Assembly (NCBI RefSeq): GCF_002101395.1
Contig: NZ_CP019706.1
Coordinates: 2,232,001 to 2,296,000 of the forward strand
Origin: Pantoea alhagi
GTDB taxonomy: Bacteria; Pseudomonadota; Gammaproteobacteria; Enterobacterales; Enterobacteriaceae
Reading direction: 5' to 3'
DNA: 64,000 nt
The notes beneath the pieces are model-generated. The model ran no database searches and was not told where the DNA came from. It saw only the letters and a list, made by a program, of their open reading frames with translations. Positions 8,730 to 17,774 of this stretch are shown here, in pieces; position 1 is the first letter of the stretch, and every line of letters starts with the position of its first letter. Made by a program: the position numbers and the translations under genes.

Positions 8730-11003
8730 ATGAGTGACTTGACGCAGGATGGTGCAGAGCGTCTTGCCCTGCATAAATTTACTGAGAATGCGTACCTGAA
8801 CTATTCCATGTACGTCATCATGGACAGGGCGCTTCCCTATATTGGCGATGGCCTGAAGCCGGTGCAGCGCCGTATCGTCTATGCGATGTCGGAGCTGGGC
8901 CTGAACGCCAGCGCAAAATTCAAAAAATCGGCGCGTACCGTGGGTGACGTGCTGGGTAAATATCATCCGCACGGCGACAGCGCCTGTTACGAAGCGATGG
9001 TATTGATGGCGCAGCCGTTCTCCTATCGCTATCCGCTGGTGGATGGACAGGGGAACTGGGGTGCGCCGGATGACCCGAAATCCTTCGCCGCCATGCGTTA
9101 CACCGAATCACGCCTGTCGCGCTACGCCGAAGTACTACTGGGCGAGCTGGGGCAGGGCACGGTTGATTTCGTGCCTAACTTTGACGGCACGTTAAACGAG
9201 CCGAAAATGCTGCCGGCGCGTCTGCCAAATATTCTGCTGAACGGCACCACCGGCATTGCCGTGGGGATGGCGACCGATATTCCGCCGCATAACCTGCGTG
9301 AAGTAGCGCAGGCAACCATTGCGCTGATTGATAATCCAAAAACCAGCCTCGACGATCTGTTGGATATTGTACAGGGTCCCGATTTTCCGACCGAAGCGGA
9401 GATTATCACGCCACGCGCCGAGATCCGTAAGATCTACCAGAACGGGCGCGGATCGGTACGCCAGCGTGCGGTATGGAAAAAAGAAGATGGCGAAGTGGTG
9501 ATCACCGCGCTGCCGCATCAGGTTTCTGGCGCGCGCGTGCTGGAGCAGATCGCCGCGCAGATGCGCAATAAAAAGCTGCCGATGGTAGAGGATCTGCGTG
9601 ACGAGTCGGATCACGAGAACCCAACGCGTCTGGTGCTGGTGCCGCGCTCAAACCGCGTCGATCTCGAGCAGGTCATGAACCATCTGTTCGCCACCACCGA
9701 TCTGGAAAAAAGCTACCGTATCAACCTGAATATGATCGGGCTGGATAACCGTCCGGCGGTGAAAAACCTGCTGGAGATCCTCAGCGAATGGCTGGTGTTC
9801 CGACGCGATACGGTACGCCGCCGTCTGCAGCATCGCCTTGATAAGGTGATGAAACGGCTGCATATCCTTGAAGGTCTGCTGGTCGCTTTCCTGAATATTG
9901 ACGAAGTGATCGAGATCATCCGCAGCGAAGATCAGCCGAAGCCGGTGCTGATGTCGCGTTTCGATATCAGTGAAACCCAGGCGGAAGCGATCCTTGAATT
10001 AAAGCTGCGCCATCTGGCAAAGCTGGAAGAGATGAAAATTCGCGGCGAGCAGAGCGAGCTGGAAAAAGAGCGCGATCAGCTCCAGTCCACGCTGGCTTCA
10101 GAACGCCGTATGAATACGCTGCTGAAGAAAGAACTGCAGGCCGATAGCGAAGCCTATGGCGATGAACGCCGTTCGCCGCTGCATGAGCGTGAAGAGGCGA
10201 AAGCGATCAGTGAGAACGAGCTGGTGCCTTCCGAGCCGGTTACCGTTGTGCTGTCGCAAATGGGCTGGGTACGTAGCGCCAAAGGGCATGACATCGATCC
10301 TGCCGGACTGAGCTATAAGGCTGGCGACAGCTATCTGGCCGCCGCCCGTGGTAAAAGCAATCAACCGGTGGCCTTTATCGATTCCACTGGCCGCAGCTAT
10401 ACGTTGGATCCCTCTACGCTGCCTTCAGCGCGCAGCCAGGGCGAACCGCTCACCGGCAAGCTCACGCCGCCGCCGGGCGCGGTAATGGAACAGGTGCTGA
10501 TGGAGGCGGACGATCAGCGACTGCTGATGGCCTCTGATGCGGGCTATGGTTTTGTCTGCACCTTTGCCGATCTGGTATCGCGTAACCGCGCCGGTAAAGC
10601 GCTGCTGACGCTGCCGGAAAACGCCAAAGTAATGACGCCGATGGCAATTTACAGCGATGACGATATGCTGCTGGCGATCACTGCGGCTGGCCGTATGCTG
10701 ATGTTCCCGGTAGGCGATCTGCCGCAGCTGTCCAAAGGCAAGGGGAATAAGATCATCTCTATTCCGTCGGCGCAGGCCAGCAGCGGCGAAGACCGACTAG
10801 CCTGGCTCTACCTGTTACCGCCAGGCAGCGCCATCACGCTCTATGTCGGCAAACGTAAGCTGACGCTGCGTCCGGAAGAGCTACAGAAATTCCGCGCCGA
10901 GCGCGGGCGTCGCGGCACGCTGCTGCCGCGTGGCCTGCAGCGTATCGACCGCGTTGAGGTAGATGCGCCGGCTCGCGCCGTTTCGGACGATAGCGAAGCC
11001 TGA
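8730..11003 (+). CDS. parC: DNA topoisomerase IV subunit A ParC
   Basis: The DNA-cleaving subunit of topoisomerase IV. The 757-residue protein has the GyrA/ParC winged-helix core with QRRIVYAMSELGLN, the quinolone-determining segment GKYHPHGDSACYEAM, the catalytic tyrosine in AAMRYTESRLS, and a C-terminal beta-pinwheel. It carries four extra residues near the N-terminus compared with E. coli, so Ser84 and Glu88 correspond to E. coli Ser80 and Glu84; both are the susceptible wild-type residues. GAGGAA precedes the ATG by 7 bp. plsC follows after 112 bp. Confidence 0.97.
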   Translation: MSDLTQDGAERLALHKFTENAYLNYSMYVIMDRALPYIGDGLKPVQRRIVYAMSELGLNASAKFKKSARTVGDVLGKYHPHGDSACYEAMVLMAQPFSYRYPLVDGQGNWGAPDDPKSFAAMRYTESRLSRYAEVLLGELGQGTVDFVPNFDGTLNEPKMLPARLPNILLNGTTGIAVGMATDIPPHNLREVAQATIALIDNPKTSLDDLLDIVQGPDFPTEAEIITPRAEIRKIYQNGRGSVRQRAVWKKEDGEVVITALPHQVSGARVLEQIAAQMRNKKLPMVEDLRDESDHENPTRLVLVPRSNRVDLEQVMNHLFATTDLEKSYRINLNMIGLDNRPAVKNLLEILSEWLVFRRDTVRRRLQHRLDKVMKRLHILEGLLVAFLNIDEVIEIIRSEDQPKPVLMSRFDISETQAEAILELKLRHLAKLEEMKIRGEQSELEKERDQLQSTLASERRMNTLLKKELQADSEAYGDERRSPLHEREEAKAISENELVPSEPVTVVLSQMGWVRSAKGHDIDPAGLSYKAGDSYLAAARGKSNQPVAFIDSTGRSYTLDPSTLPSARSQGEPLTGKLTPPPGAVMEQVLMEADDQRLLMASDAGYGFVCTFADLVSRNRAGKALLTLPENAKVMTPMAIYSDDDMLLAITAAGRMLMFPVGDLPQLSKGKGNKIISIPSAQASSGEDRLAWLYLLPPGSAITLYVGKRKLTLRPEELQKFRAERGRRGTLLPRGLQRIDRVEVDAPARAVSDDSEA

Positions 11004-11016
11004 TAGCGCAGGGAAA

Positions 11017-11051
11017 CCGGAGCGACGCCCGTTAACCACACGGCGCTCCGG
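11017..11051 (+). terminator. Hairpin between parC and plsC
   Basis: CCGGAGCG (11017-11024) pairs with CGCTCCGG (11044-11051), a perfect 8-bp stem. The T-tract downstream (GTGTTTTC) is displaced by about 12 nt, so termination may be weak. Confidence 0.5.
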
Positions 11052-11115
11052 CGTAATACCGGTGTGTTTTCATATAAAGCCGGTATACTTAGGCGGGAGC
11101 CACAATGAGGTCGTT

Positions 11116-11853
11116 ATGCTGCTAATTTTACGTGTCTTTTTGGTTGTTATTTATTCAATTCTGGTTTGTGTATTTGGCTGCATCTGGTGCCTGTTTTCTC
11201 CGCGTAATCCGCGCCATGTCGCCACGTTTGGCCATCTGTTTGGCGCGCTGGCGCCGCTGTTTGGCGTCAAGGTTGAGATACGTAAGCCTGAAGGGGCTGA
11301 AAATTACGGCAATGCAATCTACATTGCCAACCATCAGAACAACTACGACATGATTACCGCGGCGAATATCGTGCAGCCATCTACGGTTACCGTAGGCAAA
11401 AAAAGTCTGCTCTGGATCCCTTTCTTTGGCCTGCTTTACTGGCTGACGGGGAACCTGCTGATTGACCGCGATAATCGCGCCAGGGCGCATACCACCATTG
11501 GCAAGGTGGTGAATGAGTTTAAAAGAAAACGCATCTCTTTCTGGATGTTCCCGGAAGGGACCCGCAGTCGTGGACGTGGGCTGTTGCCGTTTAAAACCGG
11601 CGCTTTCCATGCTGCCGTTGCCGCAGGCGTACCGATTATCCCGATTGTGGTCTCGACAACGCATAACAAAATTAAACTCAACCGCTGGAAAAACGGCCTG
11701 GTGATTATCGAAATGCTGCCACCGGTAGATGTCGCCGCCTTTGAGAAAGAGTCGGTGCGTAAGCTGGCTACACACTGTCGTGAACTGATGCAGGCCAAGC
11801 TTAACGAGCTGGATGCTGAAGTTGCCGAGCGGGAAGCCAGCGGCAAGGTATAA
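11116..11853 (+). CDS. plsC: 1-acyl-sn-glycerol-3-phosphate acyltransferase PlsC
   Basis: Converts lysophosphatidate to phosphatidate at the inner membrane, the second acylation of phospholipid synthesis. The protein has 245 residues, exactly the E. coli length. A hydrophobic N-terminal anchor (about 1-25) is followed by the catalytic HX4D motif NHQNNYD (His73, Asp78) and the glycerol-phosphate-binding FPEGTRS. The ATG at 11116 is preceded by GAGG with 5-bp spacing; the open frame extends upstream into parC but has no support. ftsP follows after 99 bp, as in E. coli. Confidence 0.96.
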   Translation: MLLILRVFLVVIYSILVCVFGCIWCLFSPRNPRHVATFGHLFGALAPLFGVKVEIRKPEGAENYGNAIYIANHQNNYDMITAANIVQPSTVTVGKKSLLWIPFFGLLYWLTGNLLIDRDNRARAHTTIGKVVNEFKRKRISFWMFPEGTRSRGRGLLPFKTGAFHAAVAAGVPIIPIVVSTTHNKIKLNRWKNGLVIIEMLPPVDVAAFEKESVRKLATHCRELMQAKLNELDAEVAEREASGKV

Positions 11854-11952
11854 TTCATACGGGCCACAGCCGTGGCCCCACAGCAATTCCTGAACAACAA
11901 TAAAAAACGGACCGCGTCAGCCAGGCGCCGCGCGCACCGCTATGGAGTCGTT

Positions 11953-13377
11953 ATGTCTTTCAGTCGACGTCAATTTCTACAGGCTTCGGGCATAGCCCTG
12001 TGCGCGGGGGCGCTGCCGGTTAGCGCGCAAGCAGCAGGCAATGAAACGCCATTACCGATCCCGCCGCTGCTGGAATCACGCCGGGGGCAGCCGCTGTTTC
12101 TTACGGCGCAGCGCAGCCACTGGTCTTTTTCCGGCGATAATAACAAGGTGCCGGTATGGGGTATCAATGGCCTCTATCTGGGGCCAACGGTGCGTGTCTG
12201 GAGCGGTGATGACGTTAAGCTGATTTACAATAACCGGTTAAATGAGCCGGTAGCGATGAGCGTCAGCGGCCTGCTGGTGCCGGGGGCGCTGAGCGGCGGA
12301 GCACCGCGTATGATATCGCCGGGTGTGGACTGGGCACCGGTGCTGCCGGTGCGCCAGCGCGCCGCCACCTGCTGGTATCATGCCAGCACGCCGAACCGGA
12401 TGGCACAGCATGTCTATAACGGTCTGGCGGGCATGTGGCTGATTGAGGATGAGGTGAGCAAATCGCTCCCTATTCCCAAACACTATGGCGTGGATGATTT
12501 TCCGCTGATTATTCAGGACAAACGCCTCGATAACTTTGGCGCGCCGGTCTATAACCCACCGGAAAACGGCGGGCTGATGGGCGATACGCTGCTGGTTAAC
12601 GGCGTCCAGAATCCGTTTGTTGAAGTATCGCGCGGCTGGGTGCGTCTGCGGTTGCTGAACGCCTCTAACGCCCGCCGTTATGAGATGGTCCTCAGTGATA
12701 ATCGTCCTTTCCATGTGATTGCCAGCGATCAGGGCTTTTTGCCAGCGCCGGTGGCGGTGCAACAGCTTTCGCTGGCACCCGGCGAGCGACGTGAAGTGTT
12801 GCTGGATATGTCGCAGGGAGAGGAAGTTTCCATCACCGCAGGCGTGGCGGCGGGCGTTATGGATCGGTTGCGTGGCCTGTTTGAACCCTCCAGCATTTTA
12901 ACCTCCACGCTGATTTTAACCTTGCGGCCTACCGGCCTGCTGCCGCTGGTGACGGATAATCTGCCGATGCGTTTGCTGGCCGATCAGCTGCTCGACGGTA
13001 CGCCGATTCGCACCCGTGAACTGCGTCTGGGCGATGCGCTGCCGGGTATTAACGGCGCGCTGTGGGATATGTCGCGTATTGATATTCAGGCGCAGCAGGG
13101 CAGCTACGAACGCTGGATCGTCCATGCCGATACGCCGCAGGCGTTCCATATTCAGGGCGTAACCTTCTTAGTGAAAAGCGTCAATGGCGCGCAGCCGTTC
13201 GGCGAAGATCGCGGCTGGAAAGATACCGTTTGGGTGGATGGCGAAGTAGAACTGCTGGTGGCTTATAATCAGCCTTCGTCTGAACATTTCCCGTTTGTGT
13301 ATTACAGCCAGACGCTGGAGATGGCGGATCGCGGTACAGCGGGACAACTGTTAGTGCAGCCGAGCCAGGTCGGCTAA
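11953..13377 (+). CDS. ftsP: Cell division protein FtsP (SufI), Tat-exported
   Basis: A periplasmic multicopper-oxidase-fold protein that stabilises the divisome under stress and is a classic Tat substrate. The 474-residue product opens with MSFSRRQFLQASG, a twin-arginine signal with Arg5-Arg6, ending near PVSAQAA. The three cupredoxin domains are recognisable, but the C-terminal HCHxxxH copper motif is replaced by non-ligand residues (HFPFVYYSQTLEMADRG), as expected for SufI, which binds no copper. I chose the ATG at 11953 because GGAG lies just upstream and the signal peptide starts there. Confidence 0.95.
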   Translation: MSFSRRQFLQASGIALCAGALPVSAQAAGNETPLPIPPLLESRRGQPLFLTAQRSHWSFSGDNNKVPVWGINGLYLGPTVRVWSGDDVKLIYNNRLNEPVAMSVSGLLVPGALSGGAPRMISPGVDWAPVLPVRQRAATCWYHASTPNRMAQHVYNGLAGMWLIEDEVSKSLPIPKHYGVDDFPLIIQDKRLDNFGAPVYNPPENGGLMGDTLLVNGVQNPFVEVSRGWVRLRLLNASNARRYEMVLSDNRPFHVIASDQGFLPAPVAVQQLSLAPGERREVLLDMSQGEEVSITAGVAAGVMDRLRGLFEPSSILTSTLILTLRPTGLLPLVTDNLPMRLLADQLLDGTPIRTRELRLGDALPGINGALWDMSRIDIQAQQGSYERWIVHADTPQAFHIQGVTFLVKSVNGAQPFGEDRGWKDTVWVDGEVELLVAYNQPSSEHFPFVYYSQTLEMADRGTAGQLLVQPSQVG

Positions 13378-13470
13378 GCGTAATAATGTTACCCTGTCGG
13401 CTGTTAAAGTTGTTGATTAACCACCAGCGCGGCAGGCGAACACCTCTTAAAGCGATAGCTGAAGCCAGAG

Positions 13471-13580
13471 CGCAGGGAGACCGGGCAGAAGAGTAAAGCG
13501 TCCCGCGCCAGGGAAGGCGCGGGCCGAGCTGTCAGGGATGACGTTGTTTGCGTCTTTACGATCGGCCCGGTCTCCCTGCG
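13471..13580. repeat. Large imperfect palindromic intergenic element with a nested hairpin
   Basis: CGCAGGGAGACCGGG (13471-13485) is perfectly inverted at 13566-13580, and the similarity continues inwards imperfectly (GTAAAG at about 13493-13498 against CTTTAC at 13554-13559). Inside lies an independent perfect hairpin, CCCGCGCC (13502-13509) with GGCGCGGG (13516-13523). The whole element would fold as a long branched or cruciform structure between the convergent genes ftsP and dkgA. It is not ERIC, BOX or REP as I know them. The size and position suggest a dispersed non-coding repeat family or a bidirectional terminator. Confidence 0.7.
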
Positions 13581-13659
13581 GGAGCGCCAGACCTAACCGC
13601 GATTTTTATCAGAATCAACCGCGACTGTCAGCAGCAGCGAGCCGCTAAATCAATCATCC

Positions 13660-14484
13660 TCAATTCAGCTCATCCGGGTGTGGCCCCAGACGCGTACCGC
13701 GATCCATTTTCGCAATCTCACTGATCTCTGTTTTCTCCAGGCGGAAATCAAACACGTGGAAATTTTCCTCAATGCGCGATGGCGTTACGGATTTCGGAAT
13801 AACCACCAGACCGCAATCCAGATGCCAGCGGATCACAACCTGCGCTGGCGTCTTGCCATATTTCTTCGCCAGCTGCTTAATCACCTCCTGATCGAACACG
13901 CCTTTGCCGCCCTGTGCCAGCGGGCTCCAGGATTCGGTTTGGATCTGGTGCATGGCATTCCAGGCATGCAGTTCGCGCTGCTGAAGCAGCGGATGCAGCT
14001 CTATCTGATTCACTACCGGCGTAACGCCCGTCTCATCAATTAACCGCTTCAGGTGCTTCTCCTGAAAATTACAGACGCCAATGCTTTTCGCCAGTCCTTG
14101 CTGCTGCAGCGCAATCATTCCTTGCCAGGCCTCAACATAATTATCCTTCCCGGGGCAAGGCCAGTGCATCAGATAGAGATCGACATACTCCAGCTGTAAT
14201 TTTTGCAGGCTGCTTTCCATCGCCTGCTGCCAGTTCAACTGATCCTCATTCCACAGTTTTGTCGTCACGAAAATATCTTCACGCGCCACATCCGTTTGCT
14301 GCAGCGCCTGACCTATCCCTTCCTCATTTTTATAAATGGCGGCGGTATCGATAGAACGATAACCCACTTCAAGCGCCTTCAGCGCCGCATCGCGCGCTTC
14401 CTCTACGCTGGCCTGCCAGACGCCGAGTCCCAGCTGCGGCATCATATTGCCGTCACGCAGTTTAATAATTGGTTGGTCTGCCAT
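13660..14484 (-). CDS. dkgA: 2,5-didehydrogluconate/methylglyoxal reductase DkgA
   Basis: A NADPH-dependent aldo-keto reductase that reduces 2,5-diketo-D-gluconate, beta-keto esters and methylglyoxal. The 274 residues match the AKR5 family. The catalytic tetrad is visible as Asp and Tyr in RSIDTAAIYKNEEG, Lys in FVTTKLWNED and His in LYLMHWP. The phosphate-binding IPKSVTPSRIEEN near the C-terminus indicates NADPH. AAGGAG precedes the ATG. It is divergent from yqhC; in E. coli YqhC activates yqhD-dkgA, but here yqhD is absent and dkgA alone is next to the regulator. Confidence 0.93.
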   Translation of the reverse strand: MADQPIIKLRDGNMMPQLGLGVWQASVEEARDAALKALEVGYRSIDTAAIYKNEEGIGQALQQTDVAREDIFVTTKLWNEDQLNWQQAMESSLQKLQLEYVDLYLMHWPCPGKDNYVEAWQGMIALQQQGLAKSIGVCNFQEKHLKRLIDETGVTPVVNQIELHPLLQQRELHAWNAMHQIQTESWSPLAQGGKGVFDQEVIKQLAKKYGKTPAQVVIRWHLDCGLVVIPKSVTPSRIEENFHVFDFRLEKTEISEIAKMDRGTRLGPHPDELN

Positions 14485-14683
14485 AACTTCTCCTTAATGG
14501 TGAGTTGGACCCGATAACGCTTAAGTTTAGTCGAGATATGCTGTAACGGCAGAGCCGTCCGGGACGGGATAAAAAGTCCAGTGCTCATTTCTGCCGGAAA
14601 CTTGCCTGTTTCTCCAGGCCGCTGGAGAATTTTTCTGACCAGGGGCAAACTTGCTGAAAGGTTAACTGACGTGAGTAGAGAAG

Positions 14684-15577
14684 ATGGATCGGGAAGCGAT
14701 CTGCGCCGGCCTGGCGCTAAAAGTGATTCAACTGCGTAAAGCCGAACGCGCTGCCTTGCCTGAACTGCCAGAGGTGCAGCTGCTTTATGCTGATAATACT
14801 CTGGGCCGCACGCCGGTCATGTACCGGCCTGGCATTGTCATTCTGTTTCAGGGCAAAAAAGTCGGCTATATCGGTACTACCACCTTTAACTACGATGCCA
14901 GCAAATATCTGATGCTGACCGTTCCATTGCCGTTTGAATGCGAAACTTTCGCGACGCCGGAACATCCGCTGGCAGGCATTATGCTGCATGTGGATATGCC
15001 AAAGCTGCAGGATTTGCTCATCGAACTTAATAATGACGAAAGCTTCCAGCCTAAGCCGTTAAACCAGGGTATTCACTCAGCCCTTCTCTCAGAAGAGTTA
15101 CTATGCGCGACCGAACGGCTACTGGATGTAATGCAAAAAGATCGCGATGCGCGCGTGCTCGGGCCGCAAATCGTGCGGGAAATCCTCTATTACGTTCTGA
15201 CCGGCCCCTGCGGTGGCGCGCTACTGTCGCTGGTCAGCCGCCATACCCAGTTCAGCCAGATAGCGCGAGCGCTGAGACGTATTGAAAGCTGCTATACCGA
15301 CAGCCTTAGCGTTGAACTGCTGGCGGCAGAAGTGAATATGAGCGTTTCAGCGTTTCATCATAACTTTAAGGCGGTAACCAGCACCTCGCCGCTGCAATAT
15401 CTGAAAACTTATCGGCTGCATCAGGCGCGCAACATGATGTTGCAGGAGGGCTTAAAGGCCAGCGCGGCGGCAATGAAAGTGGGTTATGAAAGCGCTTCGC
15501 AGTTCTCGCGCGAATTTAAGCGCTACTTCGGCGTCACGCCAGGTGAGGAGATCACAAGAATGCGGCTGGCAGGCTAA
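14684..15577 (+). CDS. yqhC: AraC-family regulator YqhC
   Basis: A 297-residue transcription activator that in E. coli responds to aldehydes (furfural, glyoxal) and induces yqhD-dkgA. It has an N-terminal AraC_N cupin-like sensor (about 20-165, with YRPGIVILFQGKKVGYIG) and a C-terminal double helix-turn-helix (about 195-292, with LAAEVNMSVSAFHHNFK and VGYESASQFSREFKRYFGV). It faces dkgA across about 200 bp, so the operator probably lies there. The start at 14684 is the only ATG fitting the family N-terminus, but its ribosome site is weak. Confidence 0.92.
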   Translation: MDREAICAGLALKVIQLRKAERAALPELPEVQLLYADNTLGRTPVMYRPGIVILFQGKKVGYIGTTTFNYDASKYLMLTVPLPFECETFATPEHPLAGIMLHVDMPKLQDLLIELNNDESFQPKPLNQGIHSALLSEELLCATERLLDVMQKDRDARVLGPQIVREILYYVLTGPCGGALLSLVSRHTQFSQIARALRRIESCYTDSLSVELLAAEVNMSVSAFHHNFKAVTSTSPLQYLKTYRLHQARNMMLQEGLKASAAAMKVGYESASQFSREFKRYFGVTPGEEITRMRLAG

Positions 15578-15593
15578 CCGGCCCGCCAGCCGC
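15562..15593. terminator. Hairpin overlapping the end of yqhC
   Basis: GCGGCTGGC (15562-15570, inside the last yqhC codons) pairs perfectly with GCCAGCCGC (15585-15593) between the convergent genes yqhC and yghB. There is no T-tract, so a termination role is tentative. Confidence 0.35.
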
Positions 15594-15599
15594 TAATGC

Positions 15600-16259
15600 T
15601 CAGGCGCGCTGACGGCGCTTTTTCCAGATAAGCGCAACGCTGCCTGCCAGGCCCAAAAACAGCAGGGCGACGGGCAAAATAATCAGAATCGCCATCACCT
15701 GATCTTCATGACGCTTAATAAAGGGCACCTGACTGATACCGTAGCCAAAGGCGGTAACAATCGTCACCCACAGCAGGCCGCTCAGCCAGTTAAACAGCTG
15801 AAAGCGTCCGTTTTGCAGGCCGGAAATGCCCGCCATGGTGGGCAACAGCGTACGTACAAAGGCCAGAAAACGGCCAACCAGCAACGCCATCAGGCCGTGG
15901 CGGTTAAACAGATGCCAGGCGCGTTGATGATATTGCGCGGGCAGATGCATCAGCCAGCTTTTCACCAGTCGGGTATTGCCCAGCCAGCGACCCTGCAAAT
16001 AGCTTAGCCAACAGCCGAGACTGGCGGCAGTGGTCAGAATAACCAGCGTAGGGATAAAATCCATCACCCCTTTGGCAATCATCGCGCCCGCCAGCAGCAG
16101 CAGGCTGTCGCCCGGCAGGAAAGAAGCGGGCAACAGGCCATTTTCCAGAAACAGCGTAAGAAACATAATGCCGTAAACGATCCAAACCACATCCGGATTG
16201 GCCAGCGCGGCAAAATCCTGATGCCATAGCGCCTGAACAATCTCATGTATCACACCCAT
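15600..16259 (-). CDS. yghB: YghB, DedA-family membrane protein
   Basis: A 219-residue inner-membrane DedA protein. DedA proteins are proton-motive-force-dependent flippases or transporters needed for membrane homeostasis, division and drug tolerance; YghB and YqjA are redundant in E. coli. It carries the signature LENGLLPASFLPGDSLLLLAG and the conserved FLAFVRTLLPTMAGISG with the essential arginine, plus four to five hydrophobic segments and a basic C-terminus. It is convergent with yqhC and lies downstream of metC on the same strand. Confidence 0.94.
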   Translation of the reverse strand: MGVIHEIVQALWHQDFAALANPDVVWIVYGIMFLTLFLENGLLPASFLPGDSLLLLAGAMIAKGVMDFIPTLVILTTAASLGCWLSYLQGRWLGNTRLVKSWLMHLPAQYHQRAWHLFNRHGLMALLVGRFLAFVRTLLPTMAGISGLQNGRFQLFNWLSGLLWVTIVTAFGYGISQVPFIKRHEDQVMAILIILPVALLFLGLAGSVALIWKKRRQRA

Positions 16260-16383
16260 GTGCTTCCTCGTTGACTGTGGTAATCGTTTAATTGTAACTG
16301 CAAAGGGACACCCGTCTGCTGCCGAAGCACGACAGAGGGCACCCCGTTAAGTATTCGTTTAAGGTTAGCGTGATTTTTACCGC

Positions 16384-17577
16384 TTATGGCTGGGCGATAC
16401 GCGCGAAACCAGCGGCTAAATCGTCAATCAGATCGTCGAGATGCTCCAGCCCGATATGCAACCGCACCAGGGTCCCGCTAAAATCCACGCCGTTCACCGG
16501 ACGAATCGCTGCCAGTTCTTCTGGCTGATTAGCCAGGATCAGTGACTCGAATCCGCCCCACGAGTACGCCATGCTGAAGTGATGGAAACCATCAAGGAAT
16601 TCTGCCAGCTTTTCATCGCTCAGTTTTTGCGCCAGCACAAAAGAAAACAGACCACTGCTGCCGCTAAAATCGCGTTTCCAGGCCTGATGACCAGGGCACT
16701 GCGGCAACGCCGGATGATTAACGCGCGCCACTTCCGGGCGTGTCGACAGCCATTCAGCCACTGCCAGCGCGCTTTCTTCATGCTGGCGTAGGCGTACCGC
16801 CAGCGTACGCAGGCCGCGACTGGTGACATACGCGGTATCCGCATCCACCATTTGGCCCATCAGATAGGAGTTTTCGCGCAGGCGATCCCAGCAGCGCGCA
16901 TTGCTGACGGCAGTGCCGATCATCGCATCAGAATGACCCACCAGATATTTGGTGCCTGCCTGAATAGAGATATCCACGCCGTGATCCAGTGGACGGAACA
17001 GCAAACCGGCAGCCCAGGTGTTATCCAGCATAATAATCGCATCGGGCGCTTTGCTGCGCACCGCCTGCACAATAGCGGGCACATCCTGCACTTCCATAGT
17101 GATCGAAGCGGGCGATTCGAGGAAAACCACTTTGGTGTGAGGCTGCACCATATCGGCGATATCAGCACCGGCGAGATGATCGAAATAGCGCGTCGTCACA
17201 CCCAGTTTAGCGAGAAGCTTATTGCAGAAATCCTGGGTAGGCTCATAAACCGAACCGGCCATCAGGACCTCGTCACCCGCTTCGACAAATGCCAGAATCG
17301 CATTGGATACCGCTGCCGCTCCGCAAGGATAAAGCGCACAGCCTGCGCCGCCCTCCAGCTCGCACATCGCTTCCTGGAGCGAGAAATGCGTTAAGGTGCC
17401 ACGACGGCCATAAAACAATTCGCCCTGCGCACGTCCGGCGGTGGCGCGTTTTTTATCGGCAACGGTAGCAAATACCAGAGAAGAGGCGCGTTGAATAACG
17501 CTGTTAACGGAGCCCTGCGTGTAACGTGGTTGTCGTCCTGCGCTAATCAGTGTGGTTTCAATATTTTTTTTCGACAT
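16384..17577 (-). CDS. metC: Cystathionine beta-lyase MetC
   Basis: A PLP enzyme that cleaves cystathionine to homocysteine, pyruvate and ammonia in methionine synthesis. The 397 residues match E. coli MetC; the PLP lysine is Lys210 in IQAGTKYLVGHSD, and FYGRRGTLTHF carries the Tyr/Arg that contact the cofactor of the neighbouring subunit. A recognisable MetJ box (tandem AGACGTCT) was not seen in the about 110 bp upstream. In E. coli exbB lies just beyond metC; here the TRAP operon intervenes. Confidence 0.95.
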   Translation of the reverse strand: MSKKNIETTLISAGRQPRYTQGSVNSVIQRASSLVFATVADKKRATAGRAQGELFYGRRGTLTHFSLQEAMCELEGGAGCALYPCGAAAVSNAILAFVEAGDEVLMAGSVYEPTQDFCNKLLAKLGVTTRYFDHLAGADIADMVQPHTKVVFLESPASITMEVQDVPAIVQAVRSKAPDAIIMLDNTWAAGLLFRPLDHGVDISIQAGTKYLVGHSDAMIGTAVSNARCWDRLRENSYLMGQMVDADTAYVTSRGLRTLAVRLRQHEESALAVAEWLSTRPEVARVNHPALPQCPGHQAWKRDFSGSSGLFSFVLAQKLSDEKLAEFLDGFHHFSMAYSWGGFESLILANQPEELAAIRPVNGVDFSGTLVRLHIGLEHLDDLIDDLAAGFARIAQP

Positions 17578-17688
17578 GCTGCCAGCGGTCCTGCCTTACC
17601 TGTAGTGAGGCGTTAACTTACCACGTTTAGCGGGTCGGGGTTGAGAGCGAATTGCCACTATCAGACAGTAGCCAGAGAGAGAAGAAAA

Positions 17689-17716
17689 GGCTGACGATGA
17701 CCCCTCATCGTCAGCC
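17689..17716 (-). terminator. Terminator of the dctPQM operon
   Basis: GGCTGACGATGA (17689-17700) and TCATCGTCAGCC (17705-17716) form a perfect 12-bp stem with a 4-nt loop. Read on the minus strand it is followed by TTTTCTTCTC, a good U-tract, 59 bp after the large permease stop. Confidence 0.9.
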
Positions 17717-17774
17717 GGGCATTATTCGTGCCACCGCTGCGGCAAAAACCCCGTTGCGGCAAAACAAGAGCGGG

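Noticed and set aside
8976..9000. Quinolone-resistance mutations in ParC
   Set aside because: Ser84 and Glu88, the equivalents of E. coli Ser80 and Glu84, are wild type once the four-residue N-terminal insertion is allowed for.
17578..17690. MetJ operator upstream of metC
   Set aside because: No tandem AGACGTCT-like boxes could be recognised by eye in the about 110 bp upstream, so no site is claimed.
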